From Ananas comosus (Eukaryota; Streptophyta; Magnoliopsida; Poales; Bromeliaceae), in the NCBI RefSeq assembly GCF_001540865.1, contig NW_017893342.1, forward strand, positions 1 to 64,000: 64,000 nt of DNA. The letters run 5' to 3'. How positions within the stretch are numbered: the stretch's first letter is position 1; the number at the start of each line of letters is the position of its first letter. Positions 45,328 through 54,120 of the stretch are shown in pieces. The position numbers and the translations under genes are program-made. The notes below the pieces were generated by a model. The model was given only the letters and a program-made list of their open reading frames with translations, did no database searches and had not been told where the DNA came from.

Positions 45328-46455
45328 TTAACTCGTCGACTCGAATAAATGCGGATATTCTCTCCGCATTAACTCCTCGAGCTCCCAAGTGGCTTCTCGC
45401 GCCGCGTGGTTGCTCCATTGGACCTTTACATAGGGGATTTTGCGACTCCGCAACTTCTTAACCTCTCGATCGAGGATGCACACGGGATACTCCTCATAGG
45501 ACATATCTTCACGTAGCTCCACGGGCTCGTATTCCAATACATGTGCCGCGTTCCGGATATACTTTCGAAGATTCGACACATGAAACACATTGTGAACTCC
45601 CGCGAGTCTCGGTGGTAGTGCGAGCTTGTACGCAACCGCACCCACACGTTCCAATATCTCAAACGGTCCGACATATCGGTGACTTAGCTTCCCACGGACC
45701 CCGAATCGTTTAACTCCTCGCATTGGCGACACTCTCAAGAATACACGGTCTCCAACCGCGAACTCTAAATCCTTTCTTCGCTTGTCGGCATAACTCTTTT
45801 GCCGAGATTGCGCCATCGCCAACCGTTGACGGGCAAGGCGAACTTTCTCTTCCGCCTCCCGCACTACATCTGGGCCAAGAGCCGCTCTCTCGCCCACGTC
45901 GCTCCAATGGATAGGAGAACGACACTTTCGACCATATAGTGCCTCAAAAGGCGCCATCGCTATACTTTCTTGGTAGCTGTTATTGTAGGCGAATTCCGCC
46001 ATAGGCAAGAAATCATGCCATCCTCCTTTATAATCTAGCACACACGCTCGAAGTAAATCCTCAAGGATTTGTATCGTTCGCTCCGACTGTCCATCGCTTT
46101 GAGGATGAAACGCTGTACTGAAGTCGAGTCGTGTGCCTAGCGTGTCTTGCAAACTCTTCCAAAAATGGGATGTGAACCTGGGGTCGCGATCCGACACGAT
46201 CGATACTGGAACCCCATGAAGTCTCACAACCTCGTCGAGATAAACTTGCGCTAGCTTGTCTCCCGACCACGTAGTATGTATCGGTAAGAAGTGTGCCGAC
46301 TTTGTCAATCGATCCACTATTACCCATATCGCATCGTGTCCGCCTTGTGATCGAGGCAAACCGGTAACAAAGTCCATCGCTACATTTTCCCATTTCCAAA
46401 CGGGTATTGGTAGACTTTGTAACTTTCCCGCCGGAAATCGGCGCTCGGCCTTCAT
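45328..46455 (-). pseudogene. G2 integrase with chromodomain (375-residue intact stretch)
   Basis: This is the best preserved pol segment in the window: 375 residues without a stop. It covers the integrase core ([58 protein letters not shown], so all three catalytic acidic residues are intact), FAYNNSYQESIAMAPFEALY, the GPY/F module (FAVGDRVFLRVSP, KLSHRYVGPFEILERVG), HNVFHVSNLRKYI and the chromodomain IPYVKVQWSNHAAREATWEL ending YPHLFESTS. Upstream coding sequence is broken in the error-rich region towards the gap, so a complete polyprotein is not seen. The intact core suggests G2 is the youngest gypsy insertion here, consistent with its position deepest in the nest. Confidence 0.92.
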
Positions 46456-47312
46456 CTGTTGGCAGCGTTAGACATTGCGCCGCTATCGAACTCTCTCATA
46501 TCCTCTTTTCATACCGGCCACGAATAATGTTCTTTCAAATCTTTGTAATTTTAGTGCACGCCGGGGTGTATACTATAAGGGAGATGATGCGCTTCTTGGC
46601 ATATTCGCCCTTCGTAGTTTTCATTCAATCTTTAGGGCCACCACATCGATTTTGAAATCGAAGTAGCGCCCATAGCTCAATGCCAAAATTTCGCTTTACC
46701 GCTCTCAAGCATGAACCCCCGACCTTTTGGAGATAGGATCCGAAGTTTGTAACTACTTGAATTCTCTCCACAGGGTCGGTTGCACAACTAATAGTGGCAA
46801 GTGCAGCCGGCCTCCCGCGCTATCACTTCCAGACCGAATCGTTGATTTCTTTTTGTAATTAGCGGTTGGGGCGTATTGCCATCGCTGAAGTTTTCCTGCC
46901 GATTTTCTAACTCAATGGCTTCGGCCAAATATGGTTTTCCGGGGTGGTATAATATAAGTACATCATAGTCTTTAGAGCTTCTAACACCTGCCGGCTGTCC
47001 GACGTTCAACTCTTTCTGGTGAACAAGTCTTTAGGCTCTTGTGATCGTATATACTCCATGATTTCCCCTACGTATATGCCAATCCAAAGCCTTTAGCGGG
47101 AAAATCACGCGGCTAACTCGAGTCGTGAATCGGTAAGGTTCTTGCTGCATAGCTCTTACTTGGCGCGATGCATAACAAATAACGTTCGCCCATTTGCATT
47201 AATACACACCCGAGACCACACATACGAGGATCACTCGTACACCTACAAAAGTCTCTCTCTAGGAGGTTGGCAAGGCAAGCACGGGGTCGACGTCATGCTG
47301 TTCTTTAATCTC
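46456..47312 (-). pseudogene. G2 RNase H to integrase zinc domain, indel-rich
   Basis: The minus strand still shows the integrase HHCC region in pieces (AHHLPYSIHPG, YKDLKEHYSW) and the RNase H end (KDYDVLILYHPGKPYLAEAI, RFGLEVIA) but frames change every few tens of bases, unlike the clean sequence below 46455. The pattern of many small deletions, stepping towards the 25-N gap, resembles uncorrected long-read sequence. Confidence 0.75.
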
Positions 47313-47337
47313 NNNNNNNNNNNNNNNNNNNNNNNNN
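47313..47337. other. Assembly gap (25 N)
   Basis: A run of 25 N separates the indel-rich G2 pol sequence from a second, equally indel-rich copy of the G2 LTR start. A length of exactly 25 suggests a placeholder of unknown true size. Confidence 0.95.
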
Positions 47338-47622
47338 TTCTTTCAAGCAGAGACCGGTTCCGAGAGGCTACCTTCCAGGACTTTAGCCGATTTTCGAGCT
47401 GCTCTCCTTCTGCACGCGTTCGGGACCGTCTTCCCTTCAGGGACGGTCGCCGAGGAGCTGAAATCTGCAGTTTTGCAGAATTCAATTTCTTAGCTCTCGA
47501 AAACCTTCCACAACTCATTTCAATCACTTTAACACCTTCGGACTTTCCGAAGTGTTCTCCTCGCATTGGTCAATTTGACTAAGTTCGACATTTTTATTTT
47601 TTCGAATTTTCGGTATATTACA
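47338..47622 (-). mobile_element. G2 5' LTR fragment beyond the gap
   Basis: It repeats 44993-45282 in the same orientation, with frequent single-base losses (for example GGGACCGTC for GGGGACCGGTC). It ends CGGTATATTACA at 47622, the LTR start on the minus strand, followed by the K1 target site. Confidence 0.85.
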
Positions 47623-48736
47623 TCCACCCATCCTAGGACTACTCCTATCCTAGCACGCTTAACTCTCTTAACCTCTGTGGCCTTGCCACCACCCAAAATG
47701 CTTAAGCCGGGTTAAGAGTTTAGCCCTATTATATTCTCATATATAGGACTACTCTGGGTCTCACAATCTCCCCTCCTTTAAGCCCTGACGTCCTCGTCAG
47801 GCTCAGACTCACAAGTACCAGGCGATGTGAGATCTCTCGCTATCCCGTCATCCAGACTGGGCTCAGCCGAGACTCAATCTCCACACTTCCGGCCTAGTAA
47901 TCTGGCTTGAGTACCAATCTGGACGCCTCGCTTCCCATGGGTTACTCACTAGCATACAGACTACTGCCATCCTAAGCATTCCTAGCACGCTTAACTCTCT
48001 TAACCTCTTGGGCCTTGCCACCACCCAAAATGCTTAAGCCGGGTTAAGAGTTTAGCCCTATTATATCTCATATATAGGACTATCTGGGGTCTCACATTGA
48101 CACTTGGCATTGAACATAGGGATTAGTTGAGTTCCCTAGTGTGGCATATTGCATGAGAATTTAGTGTAGTTGATACTACTGCATTGAATATAGGGACAGG
48201 TGAATTTTCCTAGTTGTGATTCGGGTAGAAAACCTAAAGTGTTATGTTGATAACCCTAGATGGTAGGGTATTCCATGTTCCCAGTTCATGAGATTGGATC
48301 AAGCTCACATAGCCTGTCTGCACCTGTGGTGGTCGCTCCACACAGGTAGTGCACTCCGGAGTTTGTCACACGAGGGGGGCCAGTGTAGTTGCCCTTGGAC
48401 CATTGTAGCTGTCCGCAAGCGGTCTCGGGGGTAGTCGAGCAGTGGGACTCCTCCCCTATGAGACTTACACACGTGAGACTGTGCGCGAGCCTCGAGTTTG
48501 CCGAGAGACTGGGTAACCTGATGAGTTACATTATTAGTGTGCATAATAGCTTGGTACTTAGCCTTAGCCTTATTGATGAACCTAGTAGTATGGTAGTTAG
48601 CCTTTACTATGAGTTACATCGATATTGAGCATAGTCGCTTGGTAGTTGGATTAGTGAATTTGCCTACATACAGTGAGTGGACGTACTATTCCTTCACCTG
48701 TGAGATCCGAGAGGGACAGCTTGTACCTAGTAGAGC

Positions 48737-48880
48737 GAGATTGAGTCGGGCGAGGAGCGGGGTAGCTCTTTGCCTAGGACCTTTGAGATTGAGTCAGGCA
48801 AGAAGCGGGGTAGCTCTTTGCCTAGGACCTTCGAGATTGGGTCGGGCGAGGAGAGGGGTAGCTCTTTGCCTAGGACCGTT
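48737..48880. repeat. 48-bp tandem repeat, three copies
   Basis: GAGATTGAGTCGGGCGAGGA-type units begin at 48737, 48785 and 48833, each containing GGGGTAGCTCTTTGCCTAGG. They lie within LTR S4. Confidence 0.95.
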
Positions 48881-49714
48881 GAGATTTGAGATCTTAGGCA
48901 AGTTGGCCTAGTCGATTGGGTTGTAACATGAATAGCATAAGTGGATTGCATTCATACCATGATTAGACATAGTAGACTGCATAACTATGTTGTAGTTGTA
49001 TTCATTACACTGTTGAAGCATACTAGCATGATAGTAGGTTATTGCTAGATGATGTTCCATGCATTCTTTGCATTTGATGGCATAGTAGATATAGTAGCAG
49101 TTTATTTCTATCTACCTTTCTATCTATCTATCTGTGCCAGCTTGGACCTAGTGGGAAGATCGGCGGAGTCGGCGGCCGAACCTACTGGGAACTATATTTA
49201 TATAGTTCTCACCCCGTGTGGTTTTGGGGTACAGGTATACTCGAGAGCGGACCAGCAGATGATCGCGACAAGGGCTTAGTGCCCTAGTGCTAGTTGGTAG
49301 ATGCTTTCCTATTGCATTAGTTGTCACCCTATATACTTGAGAGTAGATGATGTATAGGTGTGAGGCTATTTTGGAAAAATGTAAACTTTAAGTTATGTTG
49401 TATATTGGCAGAATGTAAAGTTAATCAAATGTATAAAGTTGAATGAATGTAATAACTTAGTCTCTCTCTCTTTTATTCACTTGTATGTTATTACTCGTGA
49501 TGCTTGCTCATGTGATGTTCAGCACTGTTTGTACTCTCGCTATTGTTGCATGATCGTGTATGTATTCAACTTGATTTCCTGGGGACTTGTTGTACACGAT
49601 CGTGTTGTTTAGCCTTGGGCGGACAGGGGAGGTGCTGTCCGTACGACGGTCCGCCCGCCGCGCCCGAACCGTGCCAAATCGGTAGCGGCCTCGGGGCGGG
49701 GGCGTGACAATATC

Positions 49715-50540
49715 CTTAGAGTTAAGGATCGATCATACTTGCTATGAGTTCCGTGCTCGAGGGCGGTCGCTCCCCCTCGAGCGATGCGCTCCGGAGTTTT
49801 GCATCACGGGTTGGAGTAAACCCGAGGACGGTTTTAGCGGGAGGCAGCTGAGGGCCCGCCATGATGGACTTAATGTGGGCAAGTTAATGTGACGAAACCC
49901 CCGGATTAGCCGTGAGATTAAAGAACAAGAACAAAGATTAAAGAATAAAGAGTAAAGAACAAAGAACCTGCATACTTGCATGATTTGCGTTGAAAATATT
50001 TCCTTCTTTATTGTTCAAACATATTAGCATCATGATTATAGTTTGGTTACTATTCTGCTTATCCTTTCTATTATGCCTGAGTTAGTCATAGTGGGAAAGT
50101 CGGTGAGATTGGTGCCGAACCCACTGGGAACTTTGTTGTAGCTCTCACCCCACTATTTTCCACAGAGCCGGGACCGAGCAAGCCGGCGAGCGACCGCGGT
50201 AAAGGTATCGCACCCTAGACAGTGGCCACCCGAGTCGGGCTTTAAATTTTGTTAGTAGTATACCCTTTTATCATCTTTTGTATTTGATGATTTAAGATGT
50301 TGATGTATCAAGCAAAGAAAGAAAAGATTGTAAAGTTTATTTTGAGGCATTGTGATGTAATGAAATGTAAAGAATCATGAATATGAAAGTTAAATGCAAT
50401 GTATGTGATCAAAAGAGAATTATAGTACTTGTGTAGATGTTTAGTTCCCTTTCTTTCACTCATGGCTATTGCTTACCCTCGTGTAAGCCGTTTGTGTATG
50501 TTTCCGCTAGTGCACTTCTTGTTTGAAAATGTACAGGTGA
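49715..50540 (+). mobile_element. LTR H, middle part
   Basis: The host LTR resumes after S4 and parallels the G2 LTR (43620-42790, inverted). It contains the GGGAACTTTG hairpin (50126-50151) and the GGTATCGCACC hairpin (50204-50214). It is split at 50540 by K2 with duplication GGTGA. Confidence 0.8.
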
Positions 50541-51359
50541 TGTGACGCCCCAACTTCCCAGGGGGTCACCCATCCTAGGACTACTCCCATCCTAGCACGC
50601 TTAACTCTCTTAACCACTTGGGCCTTGCCACCACCCAAAATGCTTAAGCCGGGTTAAGAGTTTAGCCCTATTATATCTCATATATAGGACTACATTGGTC
50701 TCAGCAATCTCCCCTCCTTTAAGCCCTGACGTCGCTCAGTCAGGCTCAGACTCACAAGTACCAGACAGATGTGTGACTCGTCTCGCATCCGTCATCCAGA
50801 CCCTGCTCAGCCGAGACTCATCTCACATTCCGGCTGTAATTGCTCTGATACATCTGTGACGCCCCGACTTCCCAGAGGGTCACCATCCTAGGAACTACTC
50901 TCGTCCTAGCACGCTAACTCTCTAAAACCTCTTAGGCTTGCCACCACCAAAATGCTTAAGCCGGGTTAAGAGTTTAGCCCTATTATATCTTATATATAGA
51001 CTATCTGGGGTTCACAATCTCCCCTCCTTTAAGCCCTGACGTCCTCGTCAGACTCAGACTCACAAGTACCGCGAGGGATGTGAGACTCGTCTCGCTAGCC
51101 GTCATCCAGACCCTATGGCTCAGCGAGACTGCATCTCACACTTCCGTGGTAATTGCGCTTCTGATACCATCCGTGACGCCCAGCTTCCCAGGGGTCACCC
51201 ATCCTAGGACTACTCCCGTCCTAAGCATCGCTTAACTCTCTTAACTCGCGGCTTAAGCATTTTGGGTGGTGGCAAGGCCCAAGAGGTTAAGAGAGTTAAG
51301 CGTGCTAGGACGGGAGTAGTCCTAGGATGGGTGACCCCCTGGGAAGCTGGGGCGTCACA
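50541..51359. mobile_element. Cassandra-derived array K2 with U5 ends at both sides
   Basis: The insert holds three antisense Cassandra LTRs in tandem (starting 50541, 50855 and 51172, with internal-domain copies between) and then a partial LTR in the opposite orientation (about 51250-51359). Both outer borders are LTR 3' (U5) ends: TGTGACGCCC at the left and GGGGCGTCACA at the right. GGTGA flanks it exactly (50536-50540 and 51360-51364), and G2 LTR sequence shows the empty site. PBS complements (CTCTGATACATC, CTTCTGATACCATC) precede the second and third LTRs, and CTCCCCTCCTTT polypurine complements follow the first and second. Confidence 0.85.
51290..51346 (+). ncRNA. 5S-rRNA-like block in the K2 LTR (partial, not a 5S gene)
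   Basis: AGTTAAGCGTGCTAGGACGG, GAGTAGTCCTAGG and ATGGGTGACCCCCTGGGAAG correspond to the second half of plant 5S rRNA, covering the A box, intermediate element and C box of its internal Pol III promoter. The first 45 or so bases of 5S rRNA are absent, so it is Cassandra LTR sequence that may still bind TFIIIA/TFIIIC. Confidence 0.8.
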
Positions 51360-51364
51360 GGTGA

Positions 51365-51453
51365 TGAGCCTTGGGCGGATAGGGAAAATTCTGTCCGTTC
51401 GGCGTCTGTTTGACCTGCTCGGGCCGGCCCAAATTGGTATTGGCTCCGGGGGG
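51365..51453 (+). mobile_element. LTR H, right end (truncated)
   Basis: The terminal block of the host LTR follows K2: TGGGCGGATAGGG, TTCTGTCCG, CGGCCCAAATTGG. It breaks before the expected GGGGCGTGACA, where a second LTR begins mid-sequence. The border is approximate. Confidence 0.65.
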
Positions 51454-51971
51454 CGAACGGCGCGGTTGGCGGCCGAACCCACTGGGAACTTCTTCTAGTT
51501 CTCATTACCACTAACCCTGCAGACCCGTACGCAAGCGGGGCGGCGGAGGATCGAGGCAAGGGTATTGCACCGTAGCTAGCGGCCTCGGAGTATAGGCATA
51601 CCCTACATTTTGACTATTCAACTTTTGTATGTTGAACTAGTAATGTAAAATAATGTAAACCTTATACTTTGGGATAAAAGCCAATGTGATGTAAATGAAT
51701 GGATAAAATGAATGTAAATGTAATAGTTTACTTGTGTTTGATTCAAAGGAAATCAAATGACTTGTATGTTGAATGTTTAGTTAGTATCGATGCTTTCATG
51801 TATTTGTTGTTGTTTGCCCTCGTGCAAACCTTGTATATCTTGCAATCTCCTTGTTGACTTGCTTGTAATATACATGTTGTTTGAGCCTTGGGCGGACAGG
51901 GGAGCTGCTGATCGTTCGGCGTTTGTTCGCGTGCCCGAACCGACCAAATTGGCGGCCCCCGGGGCGTGACA
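51454..51971 (+). mobile_element. G3 5' LTR, 3' part only
   Basis: It starts mid-LTR at CGGCGGCCGAACCCACTGGG-like sequence, with the GGGAACTTC hairpin (51484-51503) and the GGTATTGCACC hairpin (51561-51571), and ends CCCGGGGCGTGACA at 51971, followed by the PBS. The first two-thirds of the LTR are lost. Confidence 0.8.
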
Positions 51972-51978
51972 GATATGG

Positions 51979-51990
51979 TGGTATCAGAGC
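51979..51990 (+). promoter_or_regulatory. G3 primer-binding site
   Basis: TGGTATCAGAGC, complementary to the 3' end of initiator tRNA-Met, lies seven bases after the LTR end. Confidence 0.95.
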
Positions 51991-52311
51991 GATGTGAAAG
52001 CAAAAGTTTAGGATGGACTTAGGGACCTTAGGATTGGAAACTTAAGGAATTTAGGACATGTATGACGTGGACTTGGAGATGCGAAGGCTAATGGATTGGG
52101 TTATGATTAAAACTTCTCTAAAAGGAGTTAGAGAAGGATTCAAGTGCTTATTGTTTTCTTCTTGAAATGTTATGTGGGCGGCCGACTACATGACGCCGAG
52201 AGTTGAAAATGAACACACTTGTTTGCTTTCGCTTGATTCGGTAGTTCTTTGGAACGTATAAGGTGAGTATGTCGAGTATTAATGCGTGTGTTAACGTTTC
52301 AGGAACAAATG

Positions 52312-53480
52312 TCCCCGAGACGTTATACGCGTCGGTCCGCTTCGGCATTACCTGATGAGGTGCCCGAGCAAGTTGGATCTGATGAAGTCCGAGAGTTGCG
52401 GACCCAAGTAGCAACTTTGACTGGGGCTATACGACAGCAAGGGGATCAGATAGGATGGCTCCATGAGTTGGTGGCTCGACAGGCAGCGGCGGCTGCACCT
52501 GTACCTCAGGACCCGCCCATACCTGTAGCACCTACTCCGGTGGCGGCGGCACCGGTGACGGCTTTTCCTCCGACGGCTTCGGGTTCTTCAGCTCCTATCC
52601 CGGAGGTACTTGAGGCCGAGCAGGAGTGGTCGTTGGCGGTGTTGACGGCCTTCAAGCAATTTAATCCTCCGACCGTTTTGGGTGATGTGAATGACCCATG
52701 GTTGATGGAGTCATGGCTTTCCGCGATGGAGGCGTTGTTTGAAGATATCTACACCCTCGAGAAGGACAAGGTTCGTCTGTCGGCTCACTGTTTAGAGGGG
52801 CCGGCTCGATCATGGTGGACGCGAGTAAAGAATGGTCGGTCTTTGGATCCGGCTACATGTCTTGGGAGACGTTCCGGGAGATCCTGTTAATAGAGTATTT
52901 CCCAGAAAGCGACAAGTGGAAGATCAAGGAGGACTTTCACAAATTAAGGCAAGGAAACCGAACGGTGCAGGAGTACGAAAGGGAGTTCTCGCACATGGTG
53001 GATTGTGTTTCGGGCTTGGTTCATGGAGACCGGGACCGAGCGGAGGTCTTCGAGCGCGGCAACGCCTTCGGGTGAAGACCTATGAAGAGGTACTCGATCG
53101 CGCGCTGTGGGTAGAGCGCGGCAACGCCATTGTGCGCGAGGAATGCGAGGCGTTGAAAGGGACAAGGATAAGGAAAAGTCCAAGAAGCCACCGGCTTGTG
53201 GTTCCACTGGGCAGTCGAGTTCTAAGCAACCCCTTTGGTACCCAAGATCGCATTGGCGGGGAGGCAGAGGCCAGTCAAGGAGTCAGATGACTTCCTTCCC
53301 GTGTGTGATCTGTGGCGGAAACCACAAGTCGAGTGATTGTTCTCAGCGCGATGGGAGGTGTTTCCGATGCGGCCAAGCGAGACACATGAGTTGGGATTGC
53401 CCGGGCGGCGCGTCACCTACTTCGTCAGCTACTTTGGCTAAGTATGCTCCACGACAGCTTGCAGGGCTGCCACCTGCTAT
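52312..53480 (+). pseudogene. gag: G3 gag (Ty3/gypsy, frameshifted)
   Basis: ATG 52312 is the likely start (MSPRRYTRRSASAL), although the frame is open from 52282. The order is an N-terminal helix (VRELRTQVATLTGAIRQQGD), a Pro/Ala-rich linker, the gag core (FNPPTVLGDVNDPWLMESWL, LEGPARSWW, then after a frame change near 52830 WETFREILLIEYFPESDKW and RQGNRTVQEYEREFSHM), another frame change near 53070, a basic region and the zinc knuckle CFRCGQARHMSWDC at 53359-53400. The sequence differs from G1 gag well beyond silent changes, so G3 is a separate family. Two frameshifts make it nonfunctional. Confidence 0.9.
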
Positions 53481-54120
53481 GTCGGCTGGGCGCGCTTCAG
53501 CACCGCGTCAGCCGGAGGGGTCACGTGCATCGAGTGGACGGGTTTTCGCCACTCAGGTGGAGGAGCAGTCTGCTGTACCGGAGGACGTCGTGGCAGGTAT
53601 TATTCTAATTAATGGCATTAGAGCTAGAGCATTGTTTGAAACGGGTGCATCACACTCATTCATTGGTGCATCGTTTGCTAAGACTCATGGCATGGAGATA
53701 GTACATAATTATGACTATTGGTGGGTTAACGCACCAGAGCATTTGTTTAGAGTTCACGAGCAGTGCTTAGCTTGTCCGGTTCAAATAGGCGAGTGGATCA
53801 TGCCGGCGAACTTACTAGTGTTGAAGCAGATGTGGAGATTTGATCTCATCTTAGGAGTTAATTGGCTCTCCAAGTATTATGCCAGCATTGACTGTGACAG
53901 TAAGGTGATCACTTTTCGTGAGCCTGGTCAAGAGGAGCTCGTGTATCAAGAGTGCAAAAGTTCGCGCTTCGCGGTGACTGTGTCGGCGCCGAGGGCGAGA
54001 AAGATGATCAAAAGTGGATGTAAGGCCTATTTGGCGACTATCGTGGATGCTCAGAAGGAACACCCCAAACTTGGAAATATCCGAATTGCGTGTGAATTTT
54101 CGGATGTGTTTCCGGCGGAG
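53481..54120 (+). pseudogene. G3 aspartic protease with altered active site
   Basis: The block VVAGIILINGIRARALFETG followed by ASHSFIGASFAKTHG is the retropepsin active site, but the catalytic Asp is Glu (codon GAA at 53638-53640). Further family blocks follow: QCLACPVQIGEWIMPANLLV, DLILGVNWLSKYYASIDC, VIFREP-type sequence and the pre-RT acidic motif. It is in one frame with the zinc knuckle and the start of RT. An Asp-to-Glu change at this position abolishes or nearly abolishes retropepsin activity in known enzymes. It needs a transversion, unlike the other lesions. Confidence 0.9.

Larger units (their letters stand above)
42683..47622 (-). mobile_element. G2: Ty3/gypsy chromovirus inserted in Cassandra K1
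   Basis: On the minus strand it starts TGTAATATACCG (47622 side) and ends GGGGCGTGACA at 42683. The target duplication is TCACC: 42678-42682 on the left and TCCACC at 47623-47628 on the right, the latter with one extra C. The 3' LTR is whole (42683-45282), the pol end is present, but RT, protease and gag are absent and the 5' LTR is reduced to 47338-47622 beyond a 25-N gap. The missing part is most likely an assembly collapse at the gap. Confidence 0.85.
42653..48096 (-). mobile_element. Cassandra TRIM K1 (5S-rRNA-bearing LTRs), split by G2
   Basis: Cassandra is a non-coding terminal-repeat retrotransposon whose LTRs carry part of a 5S rRNA gene with its Pol III promoter. Without G2 the element is about 0.5 kb: LTR (42653-42682 plus 47628-47765), internal part 47766-47919, LTR (47920-48096). 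On the minus strand each LTR starts TGTGAGACCC, contains the 5S-like block GTTAAGCGTGCTAGG and GGATGGGTGACC, and ends CGTCACA. A degraded tRNA-Met PBS complement lies at 47903-47918, and the polypurine tract AAAGGAGGGGAGA is the complement of 47768-47780. TTGAC duplications flank it. It encodes no protein. Confidence 0.9.
37772..49709 (+). mobile_element. Solo LTR S4 with target duplication ATATC, hosting S3 and K1
   Basis: The flanks ATATC at 37767-37771 and 49710-49714 match, and the host sequence is continuous across them (compare 41004-41016). Its segments are 37772-38955, 42181-42652 and 48102-49709, about 3.26 kb without inserts, close to the 3.22 kb of S3. The start reads TTTAAGGTACGGG, that is, the expected TG is TT. 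It ends GGGGCGTGACA. It carries an ACCGGT pair (38114-38145), TATAGAG at 38230-38236, the GGGAACTAT hairpin (49187-49215), the GGGCTTAGTGCCC hairpin (49272-49284) and the GGACAG/CTGTCC hairpin (49618-49641). Confidence 0.85.

Noticed and set aside
51290..51359. A 5S rRNA gene
   Set aside because: Only the second half of the 5S sequence is present, inside TG...CA LTR ends with PBS and polypurine tract nearby, which is the Cassandra arrangement.
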